Source: Steromphala cineraria
Taxonomy: Eukaryota; Mollusca; Gastropoda; Trochida; Trochidae
NCBI GenBank assembly: GCA_916613615.1
Contig: OU744721.1
Coordinates: forward strand, 79,613,060-79,677,059
DNA length: 64,000 bases
Direction: 5' to 3'
Position 1 is the first letter of the stretch; the number at the start of each line of letters is the position of its first letter. The position numbers were made by a program, and so were the translations under genes. The notes under the pieces are model-generated. The model had not been told where the DNA came from. It saw only the letters and a list, made by a program, of their open reading frames with translations, and searched no databases. Below are positions 23,537 to 35,400 of the stretch, one piece after another.

Positions 23537-25139
23537 ACCCTGTTGCTCTACACGCCTATCCACGCCTATATACAGACCACAGAACGATGCCAGTTCAACA
23601 CACACCGTATCTTCTCTTCCTGGTCCCTTCCTGTCTGCGTGTGTTGTCTCCAGTTACTTGTGGGTCGTACAACCCACCTGAGTCTATCTATCTATCTACC
23701 TGTGAGTTGAGACCAGCAGTCAGGCCAGGTGAGAGGGAGACATGCTTACATTCAGCACCTGTGTCGATAGCCTGTATGCCGTTATGTCGTGTTATGCTGT
23801 ATAGTGTGTTCCCGACCTCTCCCCTTCTCTCCAGCACACAGCTAGCTAGACTCTGAAGTGACGGACTCGCGTCACGCTCCACGGCTTCAGGTAACTCGCA
23901 ACACGATACGGAAACTTACAGCTAATCATGCTGGGGCGCTTCTTGTGCATCGAGTCCATTGTCTATGCATATAAGTATTGGATGAATATTTGAAATAGGG
24001 ATCAATAACTTTATCATCGATTGAACTATCTGTGCACACTTTCGGTAATATATTTACGAAATCAAGTAACCAACTCAAACGTTAACCGTCATATTAAGAT
24101 TTTTGTTTTTTGTTGGTATTTTTTAACAAGATTTTCTTTTTTTGATCGTTTCATGCCAATCATGAGCTCAATTGTAATAAAAAAAAATCACATGGACGAG
24201 TAACCTCTATTTCCATTTTAGATATATGTATGAAGCTTGGAAGGAATTGTATCACAAGAACTACGAAATGATAGAACGAGTAAACATTCTTACATATCGA
24301 CATACAGAGGAAAACAAATTTGATTTATCATCTTTGTGAAAATGGCCCCTGTGGCCAAAGTAGTTATCACAATTGTTTACGACATATATCAGGATAACGA
24401 ACATGCGAGAAGTTGGGCTGTTTTCAGACCTTGTAGAAGAGAAACTCTCTGATAGAAAAAATCTTATTCCGATAGTGTCATTATTTTGAAACTTTGATTC
24501 GCCAGAACACGGTCAGTTTTTACCAGATTGAAGGGTGACATTATAGCATTTTATTCCAGATATAATATCAGTTCAAAGACATATGAATGCAAAACACAAA
24601 CATGACAACAGAAATTGGATTTATAACATTGAAAAAAAAGCAATATTTTCACTCACTCATGCATACTTACCCTTGTATTCTCTTTATTCTTATGCATTCT
24701 TTATTAAAACATCTTATCAATAACGAGCTAACTTTTGTCATACTTTTTGCAAATCCAGATACTCCAGAATCGTGTTTTTGCTTTCAAATAAAATTATTTA
24801 GGATGATCTTTTCGTATGACTCACAAGTATAATAGGTCGACAGTATCACCAGCACGACTCAAACTAGTCTCTATACAAACAATGCCTGGAAGGGCATTTT
24901 GGAAATGTATGCCAAAATTCTGAGAAGCATAACAATTCCAGAAAATATAAAAAACTGTTTCAGGTTCTCAAACACAGAAGGTACAAACATTTCTTTCAAC
25001 TAAGTACATATTAATCAAAAGGGTATTTCTAGATAGAAGTATGTGAAGCATCCAAAGTAAAATGTTGGTCAATACTACCGTTAAAGCATTGACATGGAAT
25101 AGATATACCTACATTTCCCGAGATGTATCGCTTAATACA

Positions 25140-25210
25140 CCTCCTGTTTGAATCGTAGGTCTCCGATGCGTAGCGAAGTGTTTTCGAGGAAACGCTATTC
25201 AAACAGGAGG
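25140..25210. repeat. Stem-loop, perfect 14-bp arms
   Basis: CCTCCTGTTTGAAT at the left and ATTCAAACAGGAGG at the right, loop 43 nt. Origin unknown; probably a small foldback. Confidence 0.75.
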
Positions 25211-28200
25211 TTATTGAGTGATGCACCGTGGACAGTGTGGGTATATCTGACTCACATCCAACCCCGGTCGAGTTATATTTGACGAAAAAGAGCTTTCCAT
25301 CACTCTCCTTGTATACGATAACGACAATAGTGAAAATACGGCAATAGAATTAATGCCCAGGTAATAATGTGGTTTAACCAATAGTGAGAATGGTATTTTA
25401 GAGACATAAGCGCTACATACTGTCAGCGGTATTAGTGCTAATGCCTAGGATGAGGAGATGACAATGACACTATTGCCGGCTGAAGAATTATCTGTAGAAA
25501 ATATAGCTGATAGTGTTACAGTTATCGTGATTTGTGAGTTCAACATCGATGTTTTGTGCTCAACAAATTTAAAATTCTAAATTTTACAAGTCCGTTTACT
25601 TCCCAAAGTTTAAGATCTCTTCACCTGACTCAGTGTATAAGTACAAACAAATGCAGGTGTTTTAGAAAAGTAGAGGTGTATCGTCAATACATAGTGTCAG
25701 AACACAGAAAACTAAAGTAACGAGGCCGGAGGTGGGGCATAAAAACAAATATATTTATCATTCCAAGCCAACCTTCAGCAACGTTAAGACATACTATACT
25801 CCCAGGGGAATCAGAACGTGACTCTGCCATAGTAAATGTCTTAAAGAACTCTGTTGATTGGATTGTGGAAGAGAATATTTAATTTAGAAATGCGAAGTGA
25901 CTGATTTTTTTTATCGTTCTTTGCATCCATATTTCTATGAATTCTTTCAGTTGTTATATTTTTTACTTCCAAAAATGATTTTGATAATCTTTTTCCTATG
26001 GAGTGAAAATCATATTCCATAACTCTAAAATTCTCAGGCTTTGAAGGCAGGTGTTATTTTACGTAACCATTTCTAAATGAACTTCCTGTCATGATTTAAT
26101 CTTCGGTCCTGCATCGTGTGTTTGAAGGCCTCAGTGAGTGGCAACCGCAGCGTCAGAAGATGTCTGGGAACCATCAGTATTAATAAAGTGCCATCTGTTA
26201 ATTATTGAACCAAATACTCAATGTCATTTTCTGTTACATCCAAATATTCCACAATCTTCTACTAAGTGATGGCCAGTTGTTGAAGTGTACGTGTTGAACG
26301 TTGACGTGGATTGAGTTTATATCATTGATGCCCTTTGTTGTGTAGAAAGGGACGTTGGAAACGTTTAATCCTAGTAGGTAGACAATTACGGCTCCCTGCA
26401 AGGGAAGAATGTTAAACTCGCATTGTCGATCAACAATTTCATGCAAGTGGTGTTTGTGGACGTTGTTGGGCCGTTCGAATAAACTCATGAGTGAAATTGT
26501 CAAACAATAAACATTGTTTACTTTCAACTTGATGATGTGTATAGTCTCTATGGCTGTGACAAGATGTTGAGGCAGGTCGTAACTCGGACGTTAAGATTTT
26601 TGTCTTTGGTAGAAACTCTTTGGTCAACACTTCTTGAGCTCTTTTGGTCGGTATCAGTCAGTAGGAACCAACTTAAAAGGCAAGATATTGATGAGCATTG
26701 TAATATCAGACAATAGATAGTAAATCTTCAGTTTCAATAAGACGTACGACGACGTTTCGACACTTAGTCGTTGCATAATGATAACTTTTATTCCAAGTAA
26801 AAATGAAAAATGTTGCCTTTGGTTGGTTATCGTCTCACACATTAATTTTTCTTAACATATTTTCTAAATGAATCAATAAAAATCATGGTTTCCGAAAACG
26901 CCTTCAAATACTTATAAACAAACTTAAAGGTTAAAATTGTCCCGGTTTTGCGTTGAAGCTCCAAACAATCAATAAGGAAGGAAACATTATTGATGTATTA
27001 CTTTATTTCTTTTTACAAGAGTTAAAATTCGCAAAAAACAGTATGCATATGCGTACAGTATAGAAACCCAGTTATAGTTAATGTGCCCTTATTCCAAGAA
27101 TTCAAAATTTTAAAAGATCGAAATACAGAAACACAACTCTTCAGTCTAAGTAAACCTAGCCTCAATAACACTCGCTAGAACTCCCATATTGAGACTCAGT
27201 ATATCTTATAACTAGTCTTCATCTTGTCTTGGTTGCCATATATTTTGTAATTTCGGTTCTTCTGTTTGGGTTTTTGTTATTCATTGATTGATTTAAGTAA
27301 ATACCCTACAAAATCGTTATCTTGTAGCAAAGAACTCATAACTACATGTATACCAATATACAAATATTCTCCAATTTTCACATAAACATAAGCTATATTT
27401 TAACTTGAGATGCATATTTGCAAAATGTCTGACATTAAAAAAAAGTTATAGTGTCCCTTGCTTCATGGGGCTCTATCAATCCATATGTCCTATGATTAAT
27501 GTGTTGTTTCAGAGTGGTTACAATTTACTATTTCAATTTAGATAACCCTATCTTCCGCTCATTGTGATTGGTAGCAAGGATGATTCCTCACAAATTTGCA
27601 AAATTTAAAAACTATTCAAGCAGAAAATTATTGATGCTACACTAAAATAACATGGACGTCTTTTGGAATAACGGCAAATATGACATACTTATGGCACACC
27701 TCGAGTGGTATTGCCTATGAACATAATACGTTATGTCAATGCATTCGACCATGACCGAGATTGGAACGTTTTGAGTGGACTGTCTTTTTAACAAATTCAA
27801 TCTGACATGTTTAGAAAAAAAACAATTTTTTTTCGCAAGTGTTGACATGTTTTCCCCTAAAGACATCATGTCTAGAGCACAAATGCTATGCAGATTGTTT
27901 GAAACGGGTAGGTCTTATAAGTTTAACCGCTGTTAGTCCTTCATGCACTGTACTCAAATGTGGAATCAATTTAAAATATATCATTGGCTGTATAACACCA
28001 CAGTTGATCATGTTTGAGCCCTAAAGTTAATACTACCAGCATAAGCAAATCTTTAATTTGTTTGGAAACATTTAAAATAAATTACAATGAATAGGTCCCC
28101 TAACTGCAAAATAAGTTTTATTGACCGAAGAATTAATTGTGAGGTGTGTGAGGGTAGTTAAGGGGGGGGTGGGGGATTGTGCAAACGATAAGCTAATTTA

Positions 28201-28327
28201 TGACAATGATTTTTTAAAGTGATTAGATCTGTTTGTCGATTCATTATAGTAAATGGGGAATCTGTAAGGTAATACAATAAATAAGATAAAAACAACAACA
28301 CCACAGTTTTCATGTTATCGATGAATG

Positions 28328-28333
28328 TTTATT
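28328..28333 (-). terminator. Candidate poly(A) signal for the tail-1 transcript
   Basis: TTTATT on the plus strand reads AATAAA on the minus strand, about 900 nt after the tail-1 stop. This would give a 3'UTR covering roughly 29231-28310. Such hexamers are frequent in AT-rich DNA, so the placement is tentative. Confidence 0.35.
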
Positions 28334-29231
28334 GTGTTGTTATGATGAAGATACACAGTTCCTGATACAAAAGACATACAAATATAAAGAAAACACTGGA
28401 CATTAATATTCTCATTTGTTATTTATTATTAAATTTTTTAGAAGAAACAAGAAATTAAAATTTGTGTAAAAGAAGTAATGTTTGCTCTGTACAATAAACT
28501 TTAAAAATATACAATGTATGAAAATAGAACGATTTCATAAAAAACTAGTAAAGGTATAATACCTGTAATATTTTGATTTGTTATAAATGAATAAATGTAC
28601 ATGAATGAGTAAATATAACAATATATATAATTTTGATATAAATGATGTATGAGTTATGCTGATCGTCAAGTGTAGTGGTCCAATACATAACCACAATCTG
28701 GTATAATACAAAGGGTACTGTTAGGATTATAATGAAGATGTATCAATGGCAAAATATATCAAGGTCACAAATGAGTCATAAGGCTAGTGTGATCGTAAGG
28801 TCTTACTGCAGTTAACGACTTGCTAATTGTTTTTAATAAACTTCACATAAACTACATTTTTTTCGGACAAATTATTTGAAAAATATCATTTGAGAGTTTT
28901 TTATTCATGTTCATTGAAACACAAGTATTATTCACAAAATATCACTAGAATTCCACAATGTCAGGAAAAAGTTTGGAAAATCTAATGTCGTGTCTACAGA
29001 AATATCATTAAAAGATTTATTAAAAAATATTCATAGCTTGTCCACCTCAGCAATAATACTTCAGAGCGATGGTATCACAAGAGTAATCTCCCCTGACATG
29101 CAATGGCAGACAGGACAATACAGTGCCGATACAACAGGTGCTTGTCCTGGAGAGCAAGTCCTGTATCAGCTGATGAACACGGAAGTACTGTTGTATCTGA
29201 GGAAGATGTCAGTCTCTCTGCATGCACGTCG

Positions 29232-29421
29232 TTAACGATCATAAACTCGCCCACTCTTGTAAAAGTCATAAGCATCATTGAACTCCGGGTTCGGGTATTG
29301 GACATACCCCTGGTTTGCGAGGTAGTCTCCTCGTACAAAAGGGGACTGCATATAGTCGGGGTGGCCTGTAGACGGTGAGCGTACAGAGTGGTGGTCTCGA
29401 GTCTTCTCCTCTCTGGGACTC
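29232..29421 (-). CDS. Terminal exon: cytoplasmic tail 1 and stop
   Basis: 190 coding nt from acceptor ATGCAG to TAA. The 62-residue tail starts SPREEKTRDHHSVRSPSTG and has eight tyrosines, including DYMQ, DYLA, GYVQY, AYDFY and a near-terminal VYDR, plus NPEF, an NPxF-like motif. Together these suggest phosphotyrosine and PTB-type adaptor binding (inference); there is no kinase domain. Confidence 0.88.
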
Positions 29422-32400
29422 CTGCATAAACGGAGAAGAAATTACATTAACCTATAGAGTATATGCATAAGTAACATGATATATGTATTTGCCTTAGATT
29501 ACAACATGAGGAATCATCTCTGATATTCAGGAATAACATCTAACTCACAATTGACAACAACAACAAAATTATCAGCAAAACCTATTTCTTTATTACATGT
29601 ATACCATATATATATATAAATTATTTTCAAATCAAACATACCATATATACTTCCATATGTACTACAACACTTGGATACAAGATTTTAATACAAGACCTTG
29701 CATAATTACATATAGAGAGGAGAGGGAAGTAACTGACTAGCAACAATAGCATTATCATAAGGCTGGCACGCTGGCTTCTGAACTCAATTGCACAATTTTA
29801 AATCCCAATAGATGTAAAACACCAAACAAATTTGAAATGGTTCTGATTCTGTGAAAAGCCTTCTGCAAGGTACTTCTGGCACCATTAAACTCGAACCAAA
29901 TTAAATTTATTCCTGAAAACAGTTATACGGAGCATTTGGTCGCATAAAGCTCTAAATAACTGCTAAATACATTCCTTATTACCTTAGGGTAAAAGAATAG
30001 GTAGACTTTTGTAACATATAAACATTTACATCGTTATGAAAATGTTAAATGTTGAAGGAGCACTCACTTGCGGCAGCAGAAGTAGCCGATGACGAGAATG
30101 GAGACAAGAAGGACGAAGATCCCAGCACACACCCCGATAATTATCCATTGTAGGTTTGACTCCACAGCTGAAACCATTACGAATATGTTAGATTCATACA
30201 AGTGAAAATTTGTAGTTTATGAACAAAACTGTTTCTTTTATTCATATTCATATTCTCTTCAATACAATTCATCACCGGAAACACTGCACAGACCCTGATA
30301 ACAAGCATTGTTACGTATGCCACATTCTCTTTGGTAGTAAATCTCAGTTAATTGGGAAACAGTTCATTTGATTGACTTTACTAATGTGCACATACTCTGT
30401 CTGGTGGCGCAGTCGTCCCCGGTGTAGAACTCTGTGCACGCACAGACACCGTTCTGACAGATTCCGTCGTTCTTGCAATAGTCGTTGTTTATGGCACATG
30501 GAGCTGCAACAAATCATACCTCTTGAATCAAAATATCAACAGCATGTTTTACAATCTACTTTATATTCTATTAGTGTGTTGTTCTTGAGGACCTTAAGCT
30601 GTAATCAAAGAAAATAGGTCATATATAAACACAAATGTATTGATTAGGGACTTCATGGTTGAATAACACCACAGGATTTTGAGAACAAGTCTTCATATGC
30701 AGTATGTGTAATATTTTTTCTCAACTCGGTCAGTACTAACTATTCACTATAACTAGTCAACAAACCACTAACCAAGCAGTACCAGACAAAACGGTAATGG
30801 CCTTCATCTTTGATTCACACCTAGGTTTTGCTGTATACCAGTGAGGTAACGACTTCATCTTTGATTCACACCTAGAGCTTGCATATATAGAAGTTTGTGC
30901 AAAGACGCTGTTATAAACTTGACTTACTGGGTTACTATAACATTCCCTATATATACAGAACGTCATATGTGTGCATTTGGGTCATTTGTATTAAACGAGT
31001 TCAATACAAACGACCCAAATGCAAACGTATGATGTTCTGTATACTACTCTGTGTTACTATATACTCCTTTTAAACCTTTTTACAAGTAGTTAATTTCCTA
31101 AAAATTATCAAAAATTATCTGAGAAGACGTACTGCGCATTTATACATAATTCGAACAAGGCCATGACCCAGATCACGCTCGACTGATGATTTGATACCTC
31201 AATTATCTTTTTATTTTCTCATTACTCTGCGTACTTAAACGAAAAAGAAATTTTTTTCAAGTGTGAAAACAAAATGACGTGATAAAAGTAATTCCATAGC
31301 CATTATTTATTCAGTCCTGAATGTGAAAAACAAACTGTAGCGTACCGAGCAACGGGCTTCATTCAAACGACGTCACCATGGAAATGACGTCATAAACGTT
31401 GTCGGCTATGACGTCATGATAATGAGTATCGCTAGCATTGCTCTCGGAATGTGGTTCAGGATTTCCTTTTTCAAACTGTTTTGCGGTTTCTTTACTAATG
31501 ATAACTCTAGTTTCGCACTATTTTATTCTTCAATGTCATATCAAAAAGTAGATTTTTACCAATCCATTGAGATACATTAATTTTGATGTTTTAAATAGAA
31601 AAATGATTGTTACTTGCGGAAAATTCCGATAATTGCCGAAGCTTAAAAAAATAGAACCGGCAGGCGTGCAATACGGATTCTGGAGTGCAATGCAGAATTT
31701 GAAGACGTATTCCGTATTTCACCCTTGTATTACTATAATAAGATTACATGAGTATAATAAATGAGCAGACCACTTACCCAAGCACTCAGCGGAGGCTGAT
31801 GTCCCAGTGGTCCTGGTACTGTAGCTGTCGGGGCAGTCGGTGCAGGATGTCTGCCCAGTCTGGTCCTGGTACTGGTTCATAGGGCATGTCTGACAGACGT
31901 CTGCTGTGGTGTTGTGGAACTCTCCCTTCTGACAGACCACTGCAAGGAATGTCATGTCTTAAAGTTTCCACAAACGCTTCTTGCTTATTTTGATCAAGGG
32001 CAATCATATCAGGGTTCATATTGATGATGTTAGGGCACAATATAAAGAGGGAGTTTGTTCCTTAAAGATATTATGAATATAGATATGAATCCAAATATGA
32101 TTGCCCTCTAAGATGATAAACAATCTTTGAAATATTGACATTTTGTCTTAAATGCCATATGTTTTTTACACTCATTAAATATCTCTCTATACATGCATCA
32201 GTTAATGATCAATATTTTTGAATCACCGAAACCTCAGAAGTGCCGTGCCACCAAGGAAACTCTAAGATTACTGCAAATGAGTCTTATTCAAGATTTGTGT
32301 TCAGCATGGCAAATATTTTACTATTGAAGAATGATGAATAAGATATCACCTTCTGTTTCTTAGGTATCAAAAAAATAAACTCTTATGAATAAACTAAAAG

Positions 32401-35400
32401 AAATTCTGATTTATTCAACTCATGCTGATATATTTGACATCTGAAGACATTTGGTATGGACATTCATATAAATCAAGACTTGAGCTTGCACTCACCACAT
32501 TGGTCTGTGGAATCTTTGACGGCGCCTCCCAGACACACCACGTTTGTTGTTCCACTCTCTAGTGTTGGGTCGGTGATCCCAGCTGCGGTCTGAAATATCA
32601 ACACAAAATATCACAACGAGACTAATGGAAATAAAGATAAATCAGATCATGAATACATTAGCATGTCAATAAACTATGTTATGGTTCATACAGCCAAAAC
32701 AGAATAAAATTCCAGTACTTTTCAAGGACATCTTTCCATTTTTCAAGTACATATATTCGCAAGTAAAGTGACAAAACTTTTGGTTTCGTTGTCACCATTT
32801 TCCAAAGTGCTGCATTGCGACATTGAAATTTTCCGATTGCAATCAATCGTGAGAACCGGAAATTACTGATTGTGTTGGAATGATTGGAAGCCCACAGACT
32901 GGTTTCATTACATACTGTTCTCTATCCATTTTTGCAGTTAACAATGATACTTCCATGTTTTAGATCTTGATCGATGTCACAGTAAATTCTAGTACATTTT
33001 TGAAAATTTCAAGGACATTTCCACGAAATTCCAGTACTTTTTCAGGACATTTTGTAAGCATTGTAAATTCAAGTACTTTTCAAGTATCAAAACAAAATTC
33101 AAGTACTTTTCCAGGCCCGTGCGAACCATGTATGTTGTTTTCCTCCTCAACATTTACTTTGTAATAATGTGTAACTAGAGGTCATGTTAAGTATAAATTC
33201 AAGGAGATGTTTACCAAGCCATCCTTCACACCATCCAAGTCTGACAGAGCTTGTTTCACGAGCGATTCACCATCACGAGATCTGGAGCTCTGAGTGTCGG
33301 CTATTCTTTGGCTGGAAGAAAAAACTCAACTTTACTGGACAAACCAAAATACATACGGTCTACAACGTCACAATTCCAACATCCAACAACGTCACAATTC
33401 CAACATCCAACATCTCAAATATAACACTTGGTAACAGTAGCATTAATGTATTTACACACATTTATTTGCATACATTTAAATATGTATAAATATAAAATCA
33501 TATGAAATGCTGACTGACCCATCTCACACAGCAGAAAAGATATTAAAAAGTTGTAACTTAACAAAGGTAATGATGACACACTCACTCGAGGTCAGTGACA
33601 CTGATATCAAATTCGCTCCGTGTCGCCCGTTTTCTTCTACGCTTGCCGATGTTCTGGCACAGTCTAGCAAAGTTAAAGCTAAGGTTTGAGCAGGATGCCC
33701 CCCTACACAGCCCAGGAAATCGTTTGGCCTTGTTCTTAATGCGGGCAGTGTAGATGTTGGTAATGGTGAAGATCACAAGGTTTCTATTTCCGCAGTCGGT
33801 AACAACGGTAGCAACGAAGAACACACGGTGGCGAGCCAGTTGTCCAGCGGAAGGGGTTGGAGCTGTAAGGTGTGAGAAAAAGGTGCATTTGTATTCAACT
33901 TCAGATTTGAGATCTACAAATATATAAAAACAATAGTTTACCATTTGTAAATAAGAAAGTGCATTTTAAGACCTTCTGAGACTGCACTCATTGACATAGT
34001 TCAACTCAACGAAAGATTGTTCGACTACCAACCGATGATGCAGCCCAAAGCGCCTTCTATAACAGTAGACATCCCATCAGGGCAGTTGTAGCAGAAGTCG
34101 TCCAAGGTCTTGTCACGGATCTTCCCGATTTTGCACTTAATACATTTCTGTTCTATTGGGTCGTACTCCTTGCCCTCTGCACAGTCAACTTGAAATGAAG
34201 TAATAAACAATTAACCAATAATCCTACAGCCATTCTGAGATGTGGCATGACACTGAAACATAGCATTATTCTTGTATATGACATTATTATCTTAATGAAA
34301 CATAATTTAATCTGACCATAATGAAGGTTTGTTAAACTTAAACGAGAGAATTCCTCAGAAGCAGTAAGGCAATTTTATAAATTTAAATACTGAATACAAT
34401 GTATGTACAATATACAACCCAGTATCAGAAGAAGTGTGATTCTAATAATTGCCCAAAGGAAGTGATTGTGTGCTCACGTATACAACTGGCATTGCTGGTA
34501 GCGGTGGTTACAGTGAGTAAGGTGGTGTATCCATCAATGCACTCCTCGCACGATGTCTGCGACTTCAGGGGCTGGTAGCGGCCCTGTCCGCACTCCTGAC
34601 ATCCGATTTCACTCTGTCGGTAATAACCCGCCTCGCAGTCGGCTGAAGTTCATAAAAACAAGATGCTCTATCTAAAATCCCATTGTCAGGAGACTACAAC
34701 AAATGTTTTCTTGATGATAAAGGAAATGTTATTTGCACTTCTTTAATGTAATAGTGTGAGGTTGAGTGTAGAGATTGCATAATGGACTTAGCTCTTCTTA
34801 TTCATCAAACCATTTTCTAAATGGAGCAATGCTTGACATTAAAGCTGATTTGGATTTCAGATGAGAAACAATTCTCAAAAATCAAATGTACTAAACAAAA
34901 TTTGTTAGGAATAAGTTTATTATCTACAATGATAAAAATACGCAACATCAACCCACGAAAGAGTGCCCCATGTTAAATACTGACACGGGGCACTCTTTCG
35001 TGGGTTGATGTTGCGTATTTTTATTATTGTAGATAATAAACTTATTCCTAACAAATTCTGTTTAGTACATTTGATTTTTGAGAATTATTTTTCAGAGACC
35101 TGTAAACAGTCATTTTGAAAGTATGTTCCTCTAGGACTGCAGTAAATATTTTTTAGGGATTAACACAACCTATTGATAACCATTTGAATAGCTGCAATAT
35201 CAAATTCTTTAGGCTCATTTGTTAGATTTGATTAAAAAATCATTGTTGAGAATTTATTCACAAGGAATGAACATTAGTGAACCTCAATTGGCCCTGACTG
35301 TGGAGCCAGGGACGCTCTGAGACCTGTTTCTTAAATTTGATTAAACAATCATTTCTGACAATTATTTTGCACAGTACGACTATTAGTCTGGTTTACAGTT

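Larger units (their letters stand above)
18146..28320. other. Long region with no supported gene
   Basis: It contains a GCGACGTTTCG-family remnant (19300-19440), a stem-loop (25140-25210), a GACGTTTCG remnant (26750-26780) and a GC-richer patch (22800-23900). One weak exon-like stretch on the minus strand (21785-21875) is discussed under findings. If anchor 2 belongs to the large gene, this is intron sequence. Confidence 0.5.

Noticed and set aside
23403..23882. Overlapping open frames in a GC-richer patch
   Set aside because: They consist largely of TCTCTCCC repeats (SPSLPLS) and their antisense; no splice-supported coding pattern.
26234..26842. Minus-strand open frames next to a GACGTTTCG motif
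   Set aside because: They may be a decayed retroelement, but I see no reverse-transcriptase or endonuclease motif to support it.
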